Assembly: GCA_951813625.1 (NCBI GenBank)
Contig: CATOTS010000024.1
Span: 1 to 64,000 of the forward strand
From: an uncultured Caldilineaceae bacterium
Lineage (GTDB): Bacteria; Chloroflexota; Anaerolineae; Caldilineales; Caldilineaceae
DNA: 64,000 bases
Direction: 5' to 3'
Of the stretch, positions 16,993-26,617 are shown piece by piece. Each line of letters begins with the position of its first letter. Position 1 is the first letter of the stretch. Both the position numbers and the translations under genes were made by a program. A model generated the notes under the pieces. It was not told where the DNA came from. It did no database searches and was given only the letters and a program-made list of their open reading frames with translations.

Positions 16993-17976
16993 TCAGTCCT
17001 GCACGCCGCTGGAAAAGTCGCTGTCGCCCGCCGCGCGGTCTTCATCCAGGCCGCCCGCGTCAGTCCACGCCTTGATGCTCTCGATCGTCTCGCGCATCGA
17101 GTAGCGCGGCTCGAAATCCAGCAGCCGCTTGGCCTTCGACATGTCAAACTCGATCTCCCCACCCTGAGCCATACTCCAGGGGAAGCCCGTCTCAACCCGA
17201 ATGCCGGGGATGATGCTCTCCAGGATAGCGGCAAACTCAGATCCGCGCGTGGGGTCCGAGCCGCAGCAGTTGAAGACCTCACCCGGCGCATTGGGATGCT
17301 CGCCGGCCGCCATGTGCATCCGCGCAACGTCCCGCAGGTCAACATAGTGGCACAGCTCATCCAGAGAGAAGTGGGGAATCTGGACCGACTCACCCTCCGC
17401 CAGCATCTCTGCGAACTCTCGCCAGCCGCGCCCGCCCCCGCGACCGCCGGGTCCGACCACGGCCGTCAATCGCAACGCCGTGACCGGCAGGCCGTATTGA
17501 TGGAAAAAGGTCAGCGCCAGGACCTCCTGCAAGAGCTTCGTCGAGGCGTACATGTCCTTCGGCCGCGCCGGATGCGCCTCGTCGACCGGCATGTAGTCGG
17601 GCGGCGCGAACTTCGTCCCCGGATACCATTCATAGGCGGAAACGCTGCTCGAGAGGACGAACCGCTTCACCCCCGCATCGCGCGCGTACACCAGCAGGTG
17701 CGTCAGCCCGAGCAGGTTGACGGTGACCATCTGCAACGGGTCGCCCGTATCACCGGGCAATGACGCCACATGGTAGATGACATCGGGGTCGAGGCCGCCC
17801 AGGGCCGCGCCGATCGAGTCGGAAGACGTGATGTCGCCCTGCAACCACCTGCCAGGCATGCCCTCAGGCTGCGGCGAGCGCCCCAATACAACGACATCAT
17901 CACCCCGCGCAGCGAGCTGACGAACAAGCTCGCGTCCAATGTATCCCGAACCGCCCACAACGAGAGATCTGGTCAT
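16993..17976 (-). CDS. NAD-dependent epimerase/dehydratase (extended SDR)
   Basis: 327 residues from the ATG at 17976, chosen because GGAGCAAAGGAAG lies just upstream; an in-frame ATG at 18003 would add nine residues. The nucleotide motif is GGSGYIG (8-14) and the catalytic pair is Tyr143/Lys147 (MYASTK), with Ser109-111 before it. These are features of UDP-sugar-type epimerases and sugar lactone or hydroxysteroid dehydrogenases. It is the last gene of a transport-plus-oxidation operon and starts 27 bp after the GMC oxidoreductase gene. The Gly-rich loop GPGGRGGGRG (about 175-184) is an unusual insertion. The substrate is unknown. Confidence 0.88.
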   Translation of the reverse strand: MTRSLVVGGSGYIGRELVRQLAARGDDVVVLGRSPQPEGMPGRWLQGDITSSDSIGAALGGLDPDVIYHVASLPGDTGDPLQMVTVNLLGLTHLLVYARDAGVKRFVLSSSVSAYEWYPGTKFAPPDYMPVDEAHPARPKDMYASTKLLQEVLALTFFHQYGLPVTALRLTAVVGPGGRGGGRGWREFAEMLAEGESVQIPHFSLDELCHYVDLRDVARMHMAAGEHPNAPGEVFNCCGSDPTRGSEFAAILESIIPGIRVETGFPWSMAQGGEIEFDMSKAKRLLDFEPRYSMRETIESIKAWTDAGGLDEDRAAGDSDFSSGVQD

Positions 17977-18003
17977 CTTCCTTTGCTCCTGTCTGGATTC
18001 CAC

Positions 18004-19608
18004 CTACGCACCTTGCATTCGCTTGAGCCGTTCCGCCATATGCTCGCCTATCATTACAGTCGTTAGGTGCGTGTTGGCCCGGGGCACCTCTGGCATGATC
18101 GAAGCGTCAATAACGCGCAGACCCTCAACCCCTATCACGCGGCAGTCGGGGTCCACCACCGCCAGCGGATCGTCGGCCGCGCCCATCCGGCAGGTCCCGA
18201 CGATGTGATAGCAGTCTGCACACTCCTGCAGCAGCCACGCATCGAGCTGATCGTCATCTGTGAAACTATCGATACCGCGGCGCTCATCGCTCAGAGGATC
18301 TCCGACCCACATCTCCTCGGCAATCTCCCCCAATGCGGGATGCCTCCCAATCGCAAACAGCCGCCGAACGCCGTCACGCAACCGAATCAGGTCTCTCTCG
18401 TCGCTAAGCATCCGCTCCTCAATGACGGGATTGACCGCCGGGTCGGGCGAAGAAATCCGCAGCCGGCCCTTCGAAAACGCCTGAAACACCGAGGCGACAA
18501 CGATCCCCCGCTCCAGCGCCTCCCCCTCGATCCCATAGACGTTGCAGCTGGCTATCAGCATGTCGTTGAACCCGGTCCCGGCCAGGCCCGAGGTATAGCG
18601 AAGACAGCAGTTTGTGCGGCGAGCATGGGCACTGCCGGCCTGTGCCTCAGGCCGCAGTGAGAGATGAAGCCCGACAGCCGGGTGGTCGAGAACGTTCTCG
18701 CCTACGCCCGGCAGGTCTACGACCGCTGCGATGCCCAGCGATTGCAGCTTTTGGGCCGGCCCGATACCTGAGCGCATCAAAATGGCCGGAGAATAGACCG
18801 CCCCGGCGCAGATCAGCACTTCCCTGCCCTTGAAGACTGTCGGCGCGCCTTTGCCAGAACTTTGCCCTGCCCCGTCACTCCCCGAATGCAAGCGCACGCC
18901 CGTCGCCCGACCCGCCCCGCACTCAATCCGTTCGACAAGGGCATCGCCAACGATCTCCAAGTTCGGACGACCTCGCGCCGGCTCCAGGTAGGCGTCATTG
19001 GTCGAGACACGGACATCATCTCTCATCGTCAGCGCCACCGGCGAAATACCAGTGCTTCCCGGCGAATGGCAGTCTTCAGACCAACCGTGGCCGAAGTCGA
19101 GCGCAGCCCTCCGCAACGCCTGGTCCACCGGCCCCCAGTCTTCCAGAGCGATGCGATTGACTGGAATCGGGCCGCCGCGACCGTGGTACGCAGGGTCACC
19201 AAAATTGAGATCGTCCTCCAGGCGAATGAAGCATGGCAAGACCTCTTCGCCTGACCATCCCCTACAGCCCATCTTCTCCCAGCGATCGAAGTCGTCCGGC
19301 TCCCCCCGCAGCGCAATCAGACCGTTGATCGCCGAGCTGCCCCCTACGCCGCGCCCTCTGACAAACTCTCTCGGCTCCTGCGTCTGGCTGCGTTGCGCCG
19401 AGAGGTCAGGCCATTGGTACACCGACTTGTACGCATCCGACAGAAGAATCTCACCGTGATTGTGGCTTCGCATCGCCGCCGGCGCCTCTCCCGAGCGGTA
19501 GTCGGGCCCGGCTTCAAGCAACAATACGGAAACTGAAGGATCTTCAGTTAGTCGGGACGCCAGAACAGCCCCGGCGGAACCTGCGCCAACAATGATGTAG
19601 TCGTACAT
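18004..19608 (-). CDS. GMC-family FAD-dependent oxidoreductase (choline-dehydrogenase-like)
   Basis: 534 residues. The FAD-binding dinucleotide fold starts MYDYIIVGAGSAGAVL (GxGxxG 8-13), with LLLEAGPDY following. The C-terminal GMC domain has the catalytic His in CYHIVGTCRMG (about 468) and the Asn of PRANTHLTTV (about 512), spacing close to that of choline oxidase. Such enzymes oxidise primary or secondary alcohols or sugars with FAD. No signal peptide is seen. Within the operon it sits between the AtuA pair and the SDR; together they look like sequential oxidation of an imported alcohol or terpenoid-like compound. Confidence 0.92.
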   Translation of the reverse strand: MYDYIIVGAGSAGAVLASRLTEDPSVSVLLLEAGPDYRSGEAPAAMRSHNHGEILLSDAYKSVYQWPDLSAQRSQTQEPREFVRGRGVGGSSAINGLIALRGEPDDFDRWEKMGCRGWSGEEVLPCFIRLEDDLNFGDPAYHGRGGPIPVNRIALEDWGPVDQALRRAALDFGHGWSEDCHSPGSTGISPVALTMRDDVRVSTNDAYLEPARGRPNLEIVGDALVERIECGAGRATGVRLHSGSDGAGQSSGKGAPTVFKGREVLICAGAVYSPAILMRSGIGPAQKLQSLGIAAVVDLPGVGENVLDHPAVGLHLSLRPEAQAGSAHARRTNCCLRYTSGLAGTGFNDMLIASCNVYGIEGEALERGIVVASVFQAFSKGRLRISSPDPAVNPVIEERMLSDERDLIRLRDGVRRLFAIGRHPALGEIAEEMWVGDPLSDERRGIDSFTDDDQLDAWLLQECADCYHIVGTCRMGAADDPLAVVDPDCRVIGVEGLRVIDASIMPEVPRANTHLTTVMIGEHMAERLKRMQGA

Positions 19609-19717
19609 TTGCTTTTCCGTGCACTGTTCTCGATGCGACAGTCAAGTGCCGAGACGAACGGCCTGATCCGGGATAATCCACTTCTTCCGCACAGCGGAAG
19701 CCCACCTCGCGCCCGTA

Positions 19718-20041
19718 TCACTCTTCCGGGACTTCCACCTCAAGACTCAATAGAACGGAACTAAGCACCTTGCCGTAACCGTCCAGCGTAAGCGTGCGCG
19801 TCGCACCGCCGTCCAAAGAGTCCCGCAACACAAAGTTCAGCGCGCCCATGCGCGGCAGCTCGTAACGTTTCACCTCGCCCTTCACGCTGTCTTCAAACAA
19901 GCCTCTGACCCTTTCCGGCGTAACCTGCTCTCTTACCAACTCATAGTGCTTCTTATCGTAAACGATCAGGCCAATGTTGGCGTGGAAGCCCTTGTCGCCC
20001 GAGCGGGCGTGGCAGATCTCTCTCAACTGGACCTTCGGCAT
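19718..20041 (-). CDS. AtuA-like ferredoxin-fold domain protein
   Basis: 107 residues: MPKVQLREICHARSGDKGFHANIGLIVYDK with the ARSGDKG...NIGL signature found at the C-terminus of AtuA proteins (acyclic terpene utilisation). Here it is a separate small protein whose start lies 3 bp after the large AtuA gene, so the two are certainly cotranscribed and probably form one complex. In many bacteria the two parts are fused or occur as this same pair. The biochemical activity of the family is not established. Confidence 0.8.
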   Translation of the reverse strand: MPKVQLREICHARSGDKGFHANIGLIVYDKKHYELVREQVTPERVRGLFEDSVKGEVKRYELPRMGALNFVLRDSLDGGATRTLTLDGYGKVLSSVLLSLEVEVPEE

Positions 20042-20044
20042 CGA

Positions 20045-21418
20045 CTAGGCCTCCTTGACAATCACCTCTGTATCCACCATCTCTCTTGGGATAAACGTCG
20101 AATAGTAGCCCAGGATTTCAGTAATCGCCTCGCTCCTCAAACCCCGGCCGATTGCAGCCGGACCGTTATTGTCAATCGTTTCCAGCTCGTGCATGATCTT
20201 CCAGGCCTCGGCCCGCTCTTGCGTTCTACCCGCAACCCGCAGTCCAACCTCCCATGGCGGTTTGTCCGCCGCAGTCGTCGGCCCGTAGAGCGCGCTGATG
20301 CCAATGAAGTCGAATCGAAGCGCGTCAGCCTTCAAGTGTGTCACCTGCTCCAGCCGCTTCCTGATCACATCGGCCGCGAGCTCTGCTCTCTCGTACGCGC
20401 CCGGACCCGCATAAAAGACTGTCCCTTCCGCTCGAAAGCCCTCTCTGACGCCAAGGTTGACCTTCAACATCTCCGGCTTTGGCTTGCCTCTGACCGTCCC
20501 CGCGATCGCCACCCGGTCCAGCCCCACCTGCTCAAATCCAATATCCGAAAAATCGGCAACGACGTCCGCTTCAATATAGTTGGCAGGATCATCTGTCTCG
20601 TACAGCATCTGTTCAGCGCACGTGGCAGGGCTCACTACGCCCCCGCTGTTCGGCGGCTTGGTAATGACCATCCGGCCATCGGCGCTGATCTCGCCAATCG
20701 GGAAGCCCAAACGATGTAGCTCAGGCACAACCTTGTAGGGCGGGTCAGCAAAATAACCCCCCGTGACTTGCCCGGCGCATTCGAATAGATGGCCCAATAC
20801 AATTCCTTTAGCCAGCAGGTCCCAGTCATCCGCCTTCCATCCAAACGCATGGATCATCGGCGCCAGGAAGAGAGATGCATCCCCTACTCTTCCTGTTATG
20901 ACCAGGTCGGCCCCCTGTTGCAACGCTTCAACGATCGGGTCGGCCGCGATGTAAGCATGTGCGGCAATCAGCCTGTCTCCGAACACGCTGACCCTCTCCT
21001 GCGTTTCGTTCACGATCGGATCCAGCTCTCTGATCGAGGAAAGTACATTGTCGCCCAAGACCGCAGCCACTTTCCGTCCACCGAGTCCCAGATCACGCGC
21101 GACTTCAATCGCCAGTTCCTGCGCGCCGCGCGGATTCGCCGCACCCATATTCCCAATGATGCGAGTCCCTCTGCGTGCGCATTCGGGCCATATCCTTCGC
21201 AACCGCCTCTCAGTATATGTGTCGTAGCCCTCACCTGGCTGGCTCATCTTGTGCCGCTCAAAAGCCAGCATCTCGCTCTCCGACAGCGAATCAAAGATGA
21301 TGTAGTCGATGTTCCCCTTCTCGACCAGCTCGATCGCAGGCTCTATCCTCTCGCCCGGGCAGGCGGATCCAGCCCCAAGTCGCAACAAGTGATCGGCCCT
21401 ATTGCTGTCCTTTAGCAT
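20045..21418 (-). CDS. AtuA family protein (DUF1446), acyclic terpene utilisation-like
   Basis: 457 residues beginning MLKDSNRADHLLRLGAGSAC. It includes GNIDYIIFDSLSE, RIIGNMGAANPRGA, DLVITGRVGDASLFLAP and GGYFADPPYK, blocks characteristic of the AtuA/DUF1446 family known from citronellol/geraniol degradation clusters. The small C-terminal domain is encoded by the next gene. Its location directly after a CUT1 permease gene (148-bp gap) and before a GMC oxidoreductase suggests the imported compound is modified by AtuA and then oxidised. The reaction catalysed is unknown. Confidence 0.85.
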   Translation of the reverse strand: MLKDSNRADHLLRLGAGSACPGERIEPAIELVEKGNIDYIIFDSLSESEMLAFERHKMSQPGEGYDTYTERRLRRIWPECARRGTRIIGNMGAANPRGAQELAIEVARDLGLGGRKVAAVLGDNVLSSIRELDPIVNETQERVSVFGDRLIAAHAYIAADPIVEALQQGADLVITGRVGDASLFLAPMIHAFGWKADDWDLLAKGIVLGHLFECAGQVTGGYFADPPYKVVPELHRLGFPIGEISADGRMVITKPPNSGGVVSPATCAEQMLYETDDPANYIEADVVADFSDIGFEQVGLDRVAIAGTVRGKPKPEMLKVNLGVREGFRAEGTVFYAGPGAYERAELAADVIRKRLEQVTHLKADALRFDFIGISALYGPTTAADKPPWEVGLRVAGRTQERAEAWKIMHELETIDNNGPAAIGRGLRSEAITEILGYYSTFIPREMVDTEVIVKEA

Positions 21419-21566
21419 CAGAGGTTGCTCTTACTCGTGAACAATTGGATTGCGGCGCAACGCCTGGCTCCAAAGCAAACGCGGAGTAGGCAGCGCCGCC
21501 TTTCGCTTCCGAAAGGACGATTTGACGTTGTCCTCAACCCAGGACACTTGCACTGCCAGTCCCCTC

Positions 21567-22439
21567 TCAGCCCTTAATCGCGCCCGCCGTCAGTCCAGAC
21601 ACGATGTAACGTTGAATGAATAGCGTCAGCAGCACTGCCGGCAGTGTTACCATGATGGTGGCTGCCGCCAGCGGGCCCCAATTCACCGTTTCAAAACTTA
21701 GCATGTTATAGACGGCTACCGGAAGTGTCCGCGTCTTCGGGCCCGACAACACCACCGAGAACATGAAATCGTTCCAGGAAGTAATGAACGCCATGATTGC
21801 CGATACCACGAGGCCCGGAAGCGTCAAGGGCAAGGCAATTCGGAAGAAACTCCCGTACGGTCCGCACCCGTCAACCGACGAAGCATCCTCCAATTCGGGA
21901 TTCAGGTCTTCAAAGAAACCGATCATAATCCACACTACGAGAGGCAATCCGGCTACCATGTGACCTAAGATTAGGGCAATGTAACTATTGGAGAGCCCCA
22001 AGCTGCGCGTGGCGGCAAACCAGGGTATCAAGAAACTCATCGGCGGCACCAACCTGGCAAGCAGGATCAGCAACGCCATCTCGTAGCGTCTCCACTTGAC
22101 GATTCCATAGGCAGCCGGTACGCCGATCAAAAGGGCGATGCCGGTAGCCCCGAACCCTGCTATCGTGCTGTTTCTGGCGTATTGCGGAAATGGATGCTTG
22201 CGGAATACCTCGGCATAGCTTTCGAGACCCAGGCTGCTCGGCACGAAGACCGGCGGATAGGCGGTGTTCTCAACCTGGCTCTTGAACGAAAGCGAAATCA
22301 TCCAGAAGAAGAAGAACAAGGCAGGCAGCATGAGCGCGAGAATGACCAGCCAGAATGCGCCCTTTCCTGCTATGCCGTAGAGTAGAGTGAATGGCCGGCC
22401 ACCTTCCCGACTTGCCAAGGCCGATCCCCTCATTACCAT
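21567..22439 (-). CDS. Carbohydrate ABC transporter permease, MalG type (CUT1)
   Basis: 290 residues with six predicted membrane helices, starting after a short cytoplasmic head (GIAGKGAFWLVILALML). The cytoplasmic EAA-like loop reads LEDASSVDGCGPYGSF...LPLTLPG, the contact for the ATPase. The C-terminus QRYIVSGLTAGAIKG is typical of MalG. It overlaps the upstream MalF gene by 7 bp and partners with it and the binding protein at 23607. No ATPase gene is nearby. Confidence 0.93.
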   Translation of the reverse strand: MVMRGSALASREGGRPFTLLYGIAGKGAFWLVILALMLPALFFFFWMISLSFKSQVENTAYPPVFVPSSLGLESYAEVFRKHPFPQYARNSTIAGFGATGIALLIGVPAAYGIVKWRRYEMALLILLARLVPPMSFLIPWFAATRSLGLSNSYIALILGHMVAGLPLVVWIMIGFFEDLNPELEDASSVDGCGPYGSFFRIALPLTLPGLVVSAIMAFITSWNDFMFSVVLSGPKTRTLPVAVYNMLSFETVNWGPLAAATIMVTLPAVLLTLFIQRYIVSGLTAGAIKG

Positions 22440-23371
22440 GACGGATCCCTTCTCAATCGAATCAGAACCAGCGCCGCACCCACGACCAGTACGAAGAGCA
22501 TCACGACCATCGAGGCGCTGTAGCCTACGTGATAGAAGTTGAATGCCTGTAGGAAAAGCAGGATGTTTATCGTTTCCGACGCGCGTCCTGGTCCTCCTTG
22601 CGTAAGAACGAAGATGGAGTCAAACGCCTTGAGCGCGTCGACAGAACGAATCAGCAGCACAACAACGATGTATGGCCAGACCAGTGGCAACGTCAGGTAC
22701 CTGAATCGCTGTATCGCATTTGCCCCATCAATTTTGGAAGCCTCGTACAGGCCGGCGGGGAGGGCGGCCAGGCCGCCAAGTATAACGAGTGCAGCAAAGG
22801 GGGTTGCTTGAAACGACTCTACGAGCGCCACGCTCGGTATAACCGTCTGAGACGAGGCAACCCACAGACTCGGCGGCAGGTTGACCAGGCTCAAGAGGTA
22901 GTTGAACACGCCCAAAGCGGGATGGTACATCAGCTGCCAGATGAGCGCCACCGCCACAGGCGTCGCCATCATTGGCAAAGCAAAGATCGACCGCAGCACG
23001 CCGCGGGCGAAAAACCGTTCGTTAAATGCGAGCGCGGCCCCGAGTCCCAGAGTCGTCGGTATCAGCGTTGCCAGCGCTGAATAGTACAGAGTCTTGAAGA
23101 CACCTTGGTGAAACCTGGGGGCCGAAAGCGCGTTTATGTAGTTCGTGAGACCGATAAACTCCGGTGGTTGCCTGCCGAGCTCCCACTTCTGCAGACTCAT
23201 GTACAGATTCCACACCAGGGGATAGCCGATTAGCAAGAGCACGGCAAAAACGGCAGGGGCGATGAAGACCAGACTGGCGCGCTGCTCAATCCAGTCGCCT
23301 ATGCCCGTTCTGCCCCAGGCATTGGTATCTTTCACCGTGGCCCTGGCGGCGTCATGACGAGTCTCTTGCAT
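22433..23371 (-). CDS. Carbohydrate ABC transporter permease, MalF type (CUT1)
   Basis: 312 residues. A charged N-terminus (to about residue 30) is followed by membrane helices beginning LVFIAPAVFAVLLLIGYPL. The EAA loop is LYEASKIDGANAIQRFRYLTLPLVWPY. It forms the channel with the MalG protein encoded downstream. The gene starts 236 bp after the binding-protein stop; that gap contains a stem-loop (23466-23505). Confidence 0.93.
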   Translation of the reverse strand: MQETRHDAARATVKDTNAWGRTGIGDWIEQRASLVFIAPAVFAVLLLIGYPLVWNLYMSLQKWELGRQPPEFIGLTNYINALSAPRFHQGVFKTLYYSALATLIPTTLGLGAALAFNERFFARGVLRSIFALPMMATPVAVALIWQLMYHPALGVFNYLLSLVNLPPSLWVASSQTVIPSVALVESFQATPFAALVILGGLAALPAGLYEASKIDGANAIQRFRYLTLPLVWPYIVVVLLIRSVDALKAFDSIFVLTQGGPGRASETINILLFLQAFNFYHVGYSASMVVMLFVLVVGAALVLIRLRRDPSW

Positions 23372-23465
23372 TTCCAGCCCTCTGCAACCTTGGACGCATC
23401 CTGCAGTCCTCCGGCCCGTGGGATTGAAGGGAGCACCGCATCCTCTGACTCGGTCAGGCCAATCC

Positions 23466-23505
23466 CCCTGGCCCCCGCCCTACGAAGGAAGAACGGGAGC
23501 CAGGG
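23466..23505 (-). promoter_or_regulatory. Intercistronic stem-loop between binding protein and MalF
   Basis: CCCTGGCCCCCG (23466-23477) pairs with CGGGAGCCAGGG (23494-23505); one mismatch becomes a G-U pair in the minus-strand transcript, and the loop is 16 nt. It has no T-run, so it probably acts as an mRNA stabiliser or partial attenuator. It is the weakest of the five similar hairpins. Confidence 0.45.
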
Positions 23506-23606
23506 TTTTCGGTCTAGAGCCAATCCTTGCAGGTACTGCGAAGCGATCGGAGTAACCCCACATGCGGGCCCGTCAAAGTGTTCCATCGGCGGCACACTTC
23601 GATTGC

Positions 23607-24974
23607 CTACGACTGGGATGCCTGCATTACGGGCTCCAGTTCGTCCTGGGCGTTCTGCAACAGCTGTGCAACGTCGCCGCCCTCGATGGCCTGGGTCAAG
23701 GCGTTGCTAACCGCCTCACCGAACTCGTTGACCGGAATGATCTCCGGAATCATCGGCACTGCCACGCCGTCCTTCAAAGATTCCACGCACGTATCGATCC
23801 AGTCCTGCGGAACGAGACTGTTGGCAGCGAAATCTGGGTGCTCCCATGCAGATACCCGGGCTGCCGGGGAACCGCTTATCATCGCCCGCAGCTGGTTGCT
23901 CTTGTTGGTCGCCCACTGGAGGAAGTAGAAGGCTGCCTCCTTCTTCTGGCTGAAGGGGCTGATCGCCCAGCCCACGCAGGCTACCGGACCGAACTGCCCG
24001 CCCGGGCCTTCAGGCAGAAGCGAGTAGCCGATCTTGTCGGCGATCACAGAGTTCTCAGGGTTCTCGGACTTCGCAATCAGGTCCGAGCCGTCCACCCACA
24101 TCCCTGCCTGACCCTGGCTGAACAGCGAACTGCATTCGAGCCAGTCATAACCGGTTGATCCGGGCGGACCGTAGTTCTGGAGAAGACGCACATACGTCTC
24201 GGCCGCTGCCACCGCTTCAGGAGTGGCAATCGCCAGGTTGCCATCCTCATCCTGCCAGCTCCCGCCCATGTTCCACAGGAATGCACCCCACATGACCCAA
24301 ACCGCCGCCTTGCCGCGCAGGGTAATTCCATACATGTTGGGCGGATCGTGCAACGCGTCGGCGGCCGCCTCCATCTCCTCCAGCGTCTTCGGCTGTTCGA
24401 TGCCCTTCTCCTCTAACAGGTCCCTGCGAAAGGCGTAGATTATCTGCGGCACAAACGAGGGCAGCGCATAGATATCCCCGTTGTCCAGGGTCACCCACTG
24501 CCAGCCGGCGGCAGCAATGTCGCCGGAGTCCCAATCGGGGTCACTGAGGTTCGGGTCCTTGAGGAGGTCGTTGATCGCGAAATACCAGCCCTCGCTCTGG
24601 AACTTCAATTTCTCGATCGGGATAGCCGTCTCCCACACGTCCAGACCGGTGTCCTGGCCCTGCATGTATAGGAGTGTCTTCTGTCGAGCCTGCGCCTCGG
24701 GCGCCAGCTCCCACTCAAGTGAGATGCCGGTCAGCTCCAGGAACTCCTGGTCGACCTCGGCTACCAATTCCGAAATCGGGTGGTTTTCGCCATGGATGAA
24801 GAGACTCTCCCCGTCGAAGCGTTTGAAATCAAACCCTTCCATCGCCGGCTCAGCCGCGGGAGCCGTCGTTTCCACTGGTGCTACACAAGAAACCGTCGCA
24901 AGCACGGAGGCGCCGGCGGCGCCAGCAGTCATGAGTCTCAGAATCTCCCGGCGGGTCATCTTACGCGTGTCCAT
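23607..24974 (-). CDS. Extracellular solute-binding protein (family 1) lipoprotein of a CUT1 transporter
   Basis: 455 residues from the ATG at 24974, chosen because AAGGAGG lies 7 bp upstream; an in-frame upstream ATG at 25019 lacks this. The signal sequence has a twin-arginine-like start (TRREILRLMTAG) and a lipobox Cys at 30 (ATVSC), followed by an Ala/Pro/Glu linker. The body has family-1 features such as AEVDQEFLELTGISLEWEL and WAISPFSQKKEAAFYFLQWA. It should be membrane-anchored on the outer face, deliver a sugar or polyol to the MalF/MalG pair, and head the operon that ends with the SDR gene. The ligand is unknown. Confidence 0.92.
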   Translation of the reverse strand: MDTRKMTRREILRLMTAGAAGASVLATVSCVAPVETTAPAAEPAMEGFDFKRFDGESLFIHGENHPISELVAEVDQEFLELTGISLEWELAPEAQARQKTLLYMQGQDTGLDVWETAIPIEKLKFQSEGWYFAINDLLKDPNLSDPDWDSGDIAAAGWQWVTLDNGDIYALPSFVPQIIYAFRRDLLEEKGIEQPKTLEEMEAAADALHDPPNMYGITLRGKAAVWVMWGAFLWNMGGSWQDEDGNLAIATPEAVAAAETYVRLLQNYGPPGSTGYDWLECSSLFSQGQAGMWVDGSDLIAKSENPENSVIADKIGYSLLPEGPGGQFGPVACVGWAISPFSQKKEAAFYFLQWATNKSNQLRAMISGSPAARVSAWEHPDFAANSLVPQDWIDTCVESLKDGVAVPMIPEIIPVNEFGEAVSNALTQAIEGGDVAQLLQNAQDELEPVMQASQS

Positions 24975-25435
24975 TGCACTACCCTCCTTGAGTCGTGGTG
25001 CGGGAGCGATCAATCGCAACCCACATGTTGAATGGGGTGATGCGCGAAACCTACCTCGGGAATAGACGTGCCATGCTTACTGTTCGTGGGCTCTTTTTGC
25101 TCGAATCAGTCTGGCGGCGCCGGCGATAACAATCCAGACGAACCCGTCAAGAACCCTACAGGAATCTTAAAAGCGCGGGAACTTGAGGTCCAGGAGCACT
25201 CTTCCGTTGAGTCCGCTTTGACCGTGGTCAACAGCCTGTCTGGGCCAAGCCTTCCCCACTGGGCAAATCAACTGGTCGCCGCTACAGAATTCAGGCCTGA
25301 ATGGGCAGGCGAAAGGACCCTGACCTGGATTGCAAAACAGCCATCGAGCCTTGGCGACGGTAGGAAGCAACTGCCGTCTCCAAGTCGCCCCCACAGCTGT
25401 GGACGATTTGCCCTCTGTAAAATGCGAACCAGAAT
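24975..25435. other. 460-bp non-coding region upstream of the binding-protein operon
   Basis: No supported gene. A symmetric element TTGACC-GT-GGTCAA (25218-25231) has perfect 6-bp arms and could be an operator for the operon reading left from 24974. No convincing minus-strand -35/-10 pair was found. Confidence 0.4.
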
Positions 25436-26617
25436 TTAACCTTCAGTGGGCAACGGCGCGTAATACGGCGGAACTATCTCCTCCTGCAACGGAAGCTCCA
25501 CCCACGCGTCCGATTCCATCGACTTGTAAATCGCGCACATAACCTCAATCGCCCGCGCGCCGTCCTCCCCGGAGACCAATGGCTCCTCATCATGGATAAT
25601 GCAGTCCATGAAGTGGCGGGTCATATTCGTATAATTGTTCGGTTCCCGCGGGGGGTGCAGCGCTGTCCAGCGCTTCTCGACAGGCCGGTTCACGATATCC
25701 TCTACCCAGAACAGCTGCGGCCAGCGATGGTTGCGCAAAATCTCAGGCAACTCTTCGATTGCATAGTCGCGATTCGTGTAGACCGCCATCGGAACGCTTT
25801 GGAATGGATTGGTGGCATCCGTAGTCGTGTAAATTGTGCCCTCGGTTCCGTACAACTCGGTTGCTTGCGAAACCGCATGCGAGAAGCGGTTGCAGCTCAC
25901 GCAGCCCTGCGCGCCGTTCTCATAGTCGAGCAGGAGCCACACCGTGTCATCGCACAGCGTGTAGTCGGCCGGCATCGCCAGCCTCTTTGCCACGCCGACG
26001 GCCCGCTTCACCGGTGCCCCAATCAGCCAGGTCAGGAGATCGATGGCGTGCGCGCCCGTATCCGGCAACGCCGCGCCGCCCGCAACATCGGCGCGCAGCC
26101 TGAAATCAGTCTTGGCCACGTGGTTCTGATAGAGGTGCCAGTGTTCGTGCAGCGACGCCCGCGCCATCAGCACCTCGCCGATGACGTCGTCCTCGATCAG
26201 CTGCTTGGCCCACTGGTTCTGCGTCCAGAACCGCCGGTCGCAACCAACCATCAACTTGACACCGCACCGGCGGCAGGCCTCGACAATGTCCCACGCCTCC
26301 TTGTTCGTGACCGCCAGCGGCTTCTCGACAACCACGTGTAGGCCCGCCTGCGCCGCCGCTATCGCCTGGTTCCGGTGATGGTTGTTCGGCGTAGCAATGA
26401 TAACCGCTTCCAGGTCGCTTCGCTCCGCATACATCGCCCGGTAGTCGGTGTACCACGCCTCCGCCCCGTACTTCTCAGCGGCACGCGCCGCCGTGTCCGG
26501 ATTGATGTCGCAACATGCGACCAGCCTTGCCTCCGGCGTCTTCGCAATCGACGCGAAGTGCGCGATCTCGGCGATGCTGCCGCAACCTACAATGCCAAAT
26601 CCAACTGTCTCCGTCAT
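25436..26617 (-). CDS. Gfo/Idh/MocA-family oxidoreductase
   Basis: 393 residues, cytoplasmic. The Rossmann start is MTETVGFGIVGCGSIAEI (GxGxI). The canonical EKP motif is present in VVEKPLAV, and the C-terminal domain has GGAALPDTGAHAIDLLTWLIG with the catalytic-region His/Asp. The gene overlaps deoC by 4 bp (ATGA), so translation is coupled. It is the last gene of the large glycosidase/transport cluster. The substrate is probably a sugar or polyol imported by the neighbouring transporters; the specific reaction is unknown. Confidence 0.92.
   Translation of the reverse strand: MTETVGFGIVGCGSIAEIAHFASIAKTPEARLVACCDINPDTAARAAEKYGAEAWYTDYRAMYAERSDLEAVIIATPNNHHRNQAIAAAQAGLHVVVEKPLAVTNKEAWDIVEACRRCGVKLMVGCDRRFWTQNQWAKQLIEDDVIGEVLMARASLHEHWHLYQNHVAKTDFRLRADVAGGAALPDTGAHAIDLLTWLIGAPVKRAVGVAKRLAMPADYTLCDDTVWLLLDYENGAQGCVSCNRFSHAVSQATELYGTEGTIYTTTDATNPFQSVPMAVYTNRDYAIEELPEILRNHRWPQLFWVEDIVNRPVEKRWTALHPPREPNNYTNMTRHFMDCIIHDEEPLVSGEDGARAIEVMCAIYKSMESDAWVELPLQEEIVPPYYAPLPTEG

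Noticed and set aside
25068..25439. 123-codon frame upstream of the binding-protein operon
   Set aside because: No RBS or motif; overlaps the symmetric element at 25218-25231.
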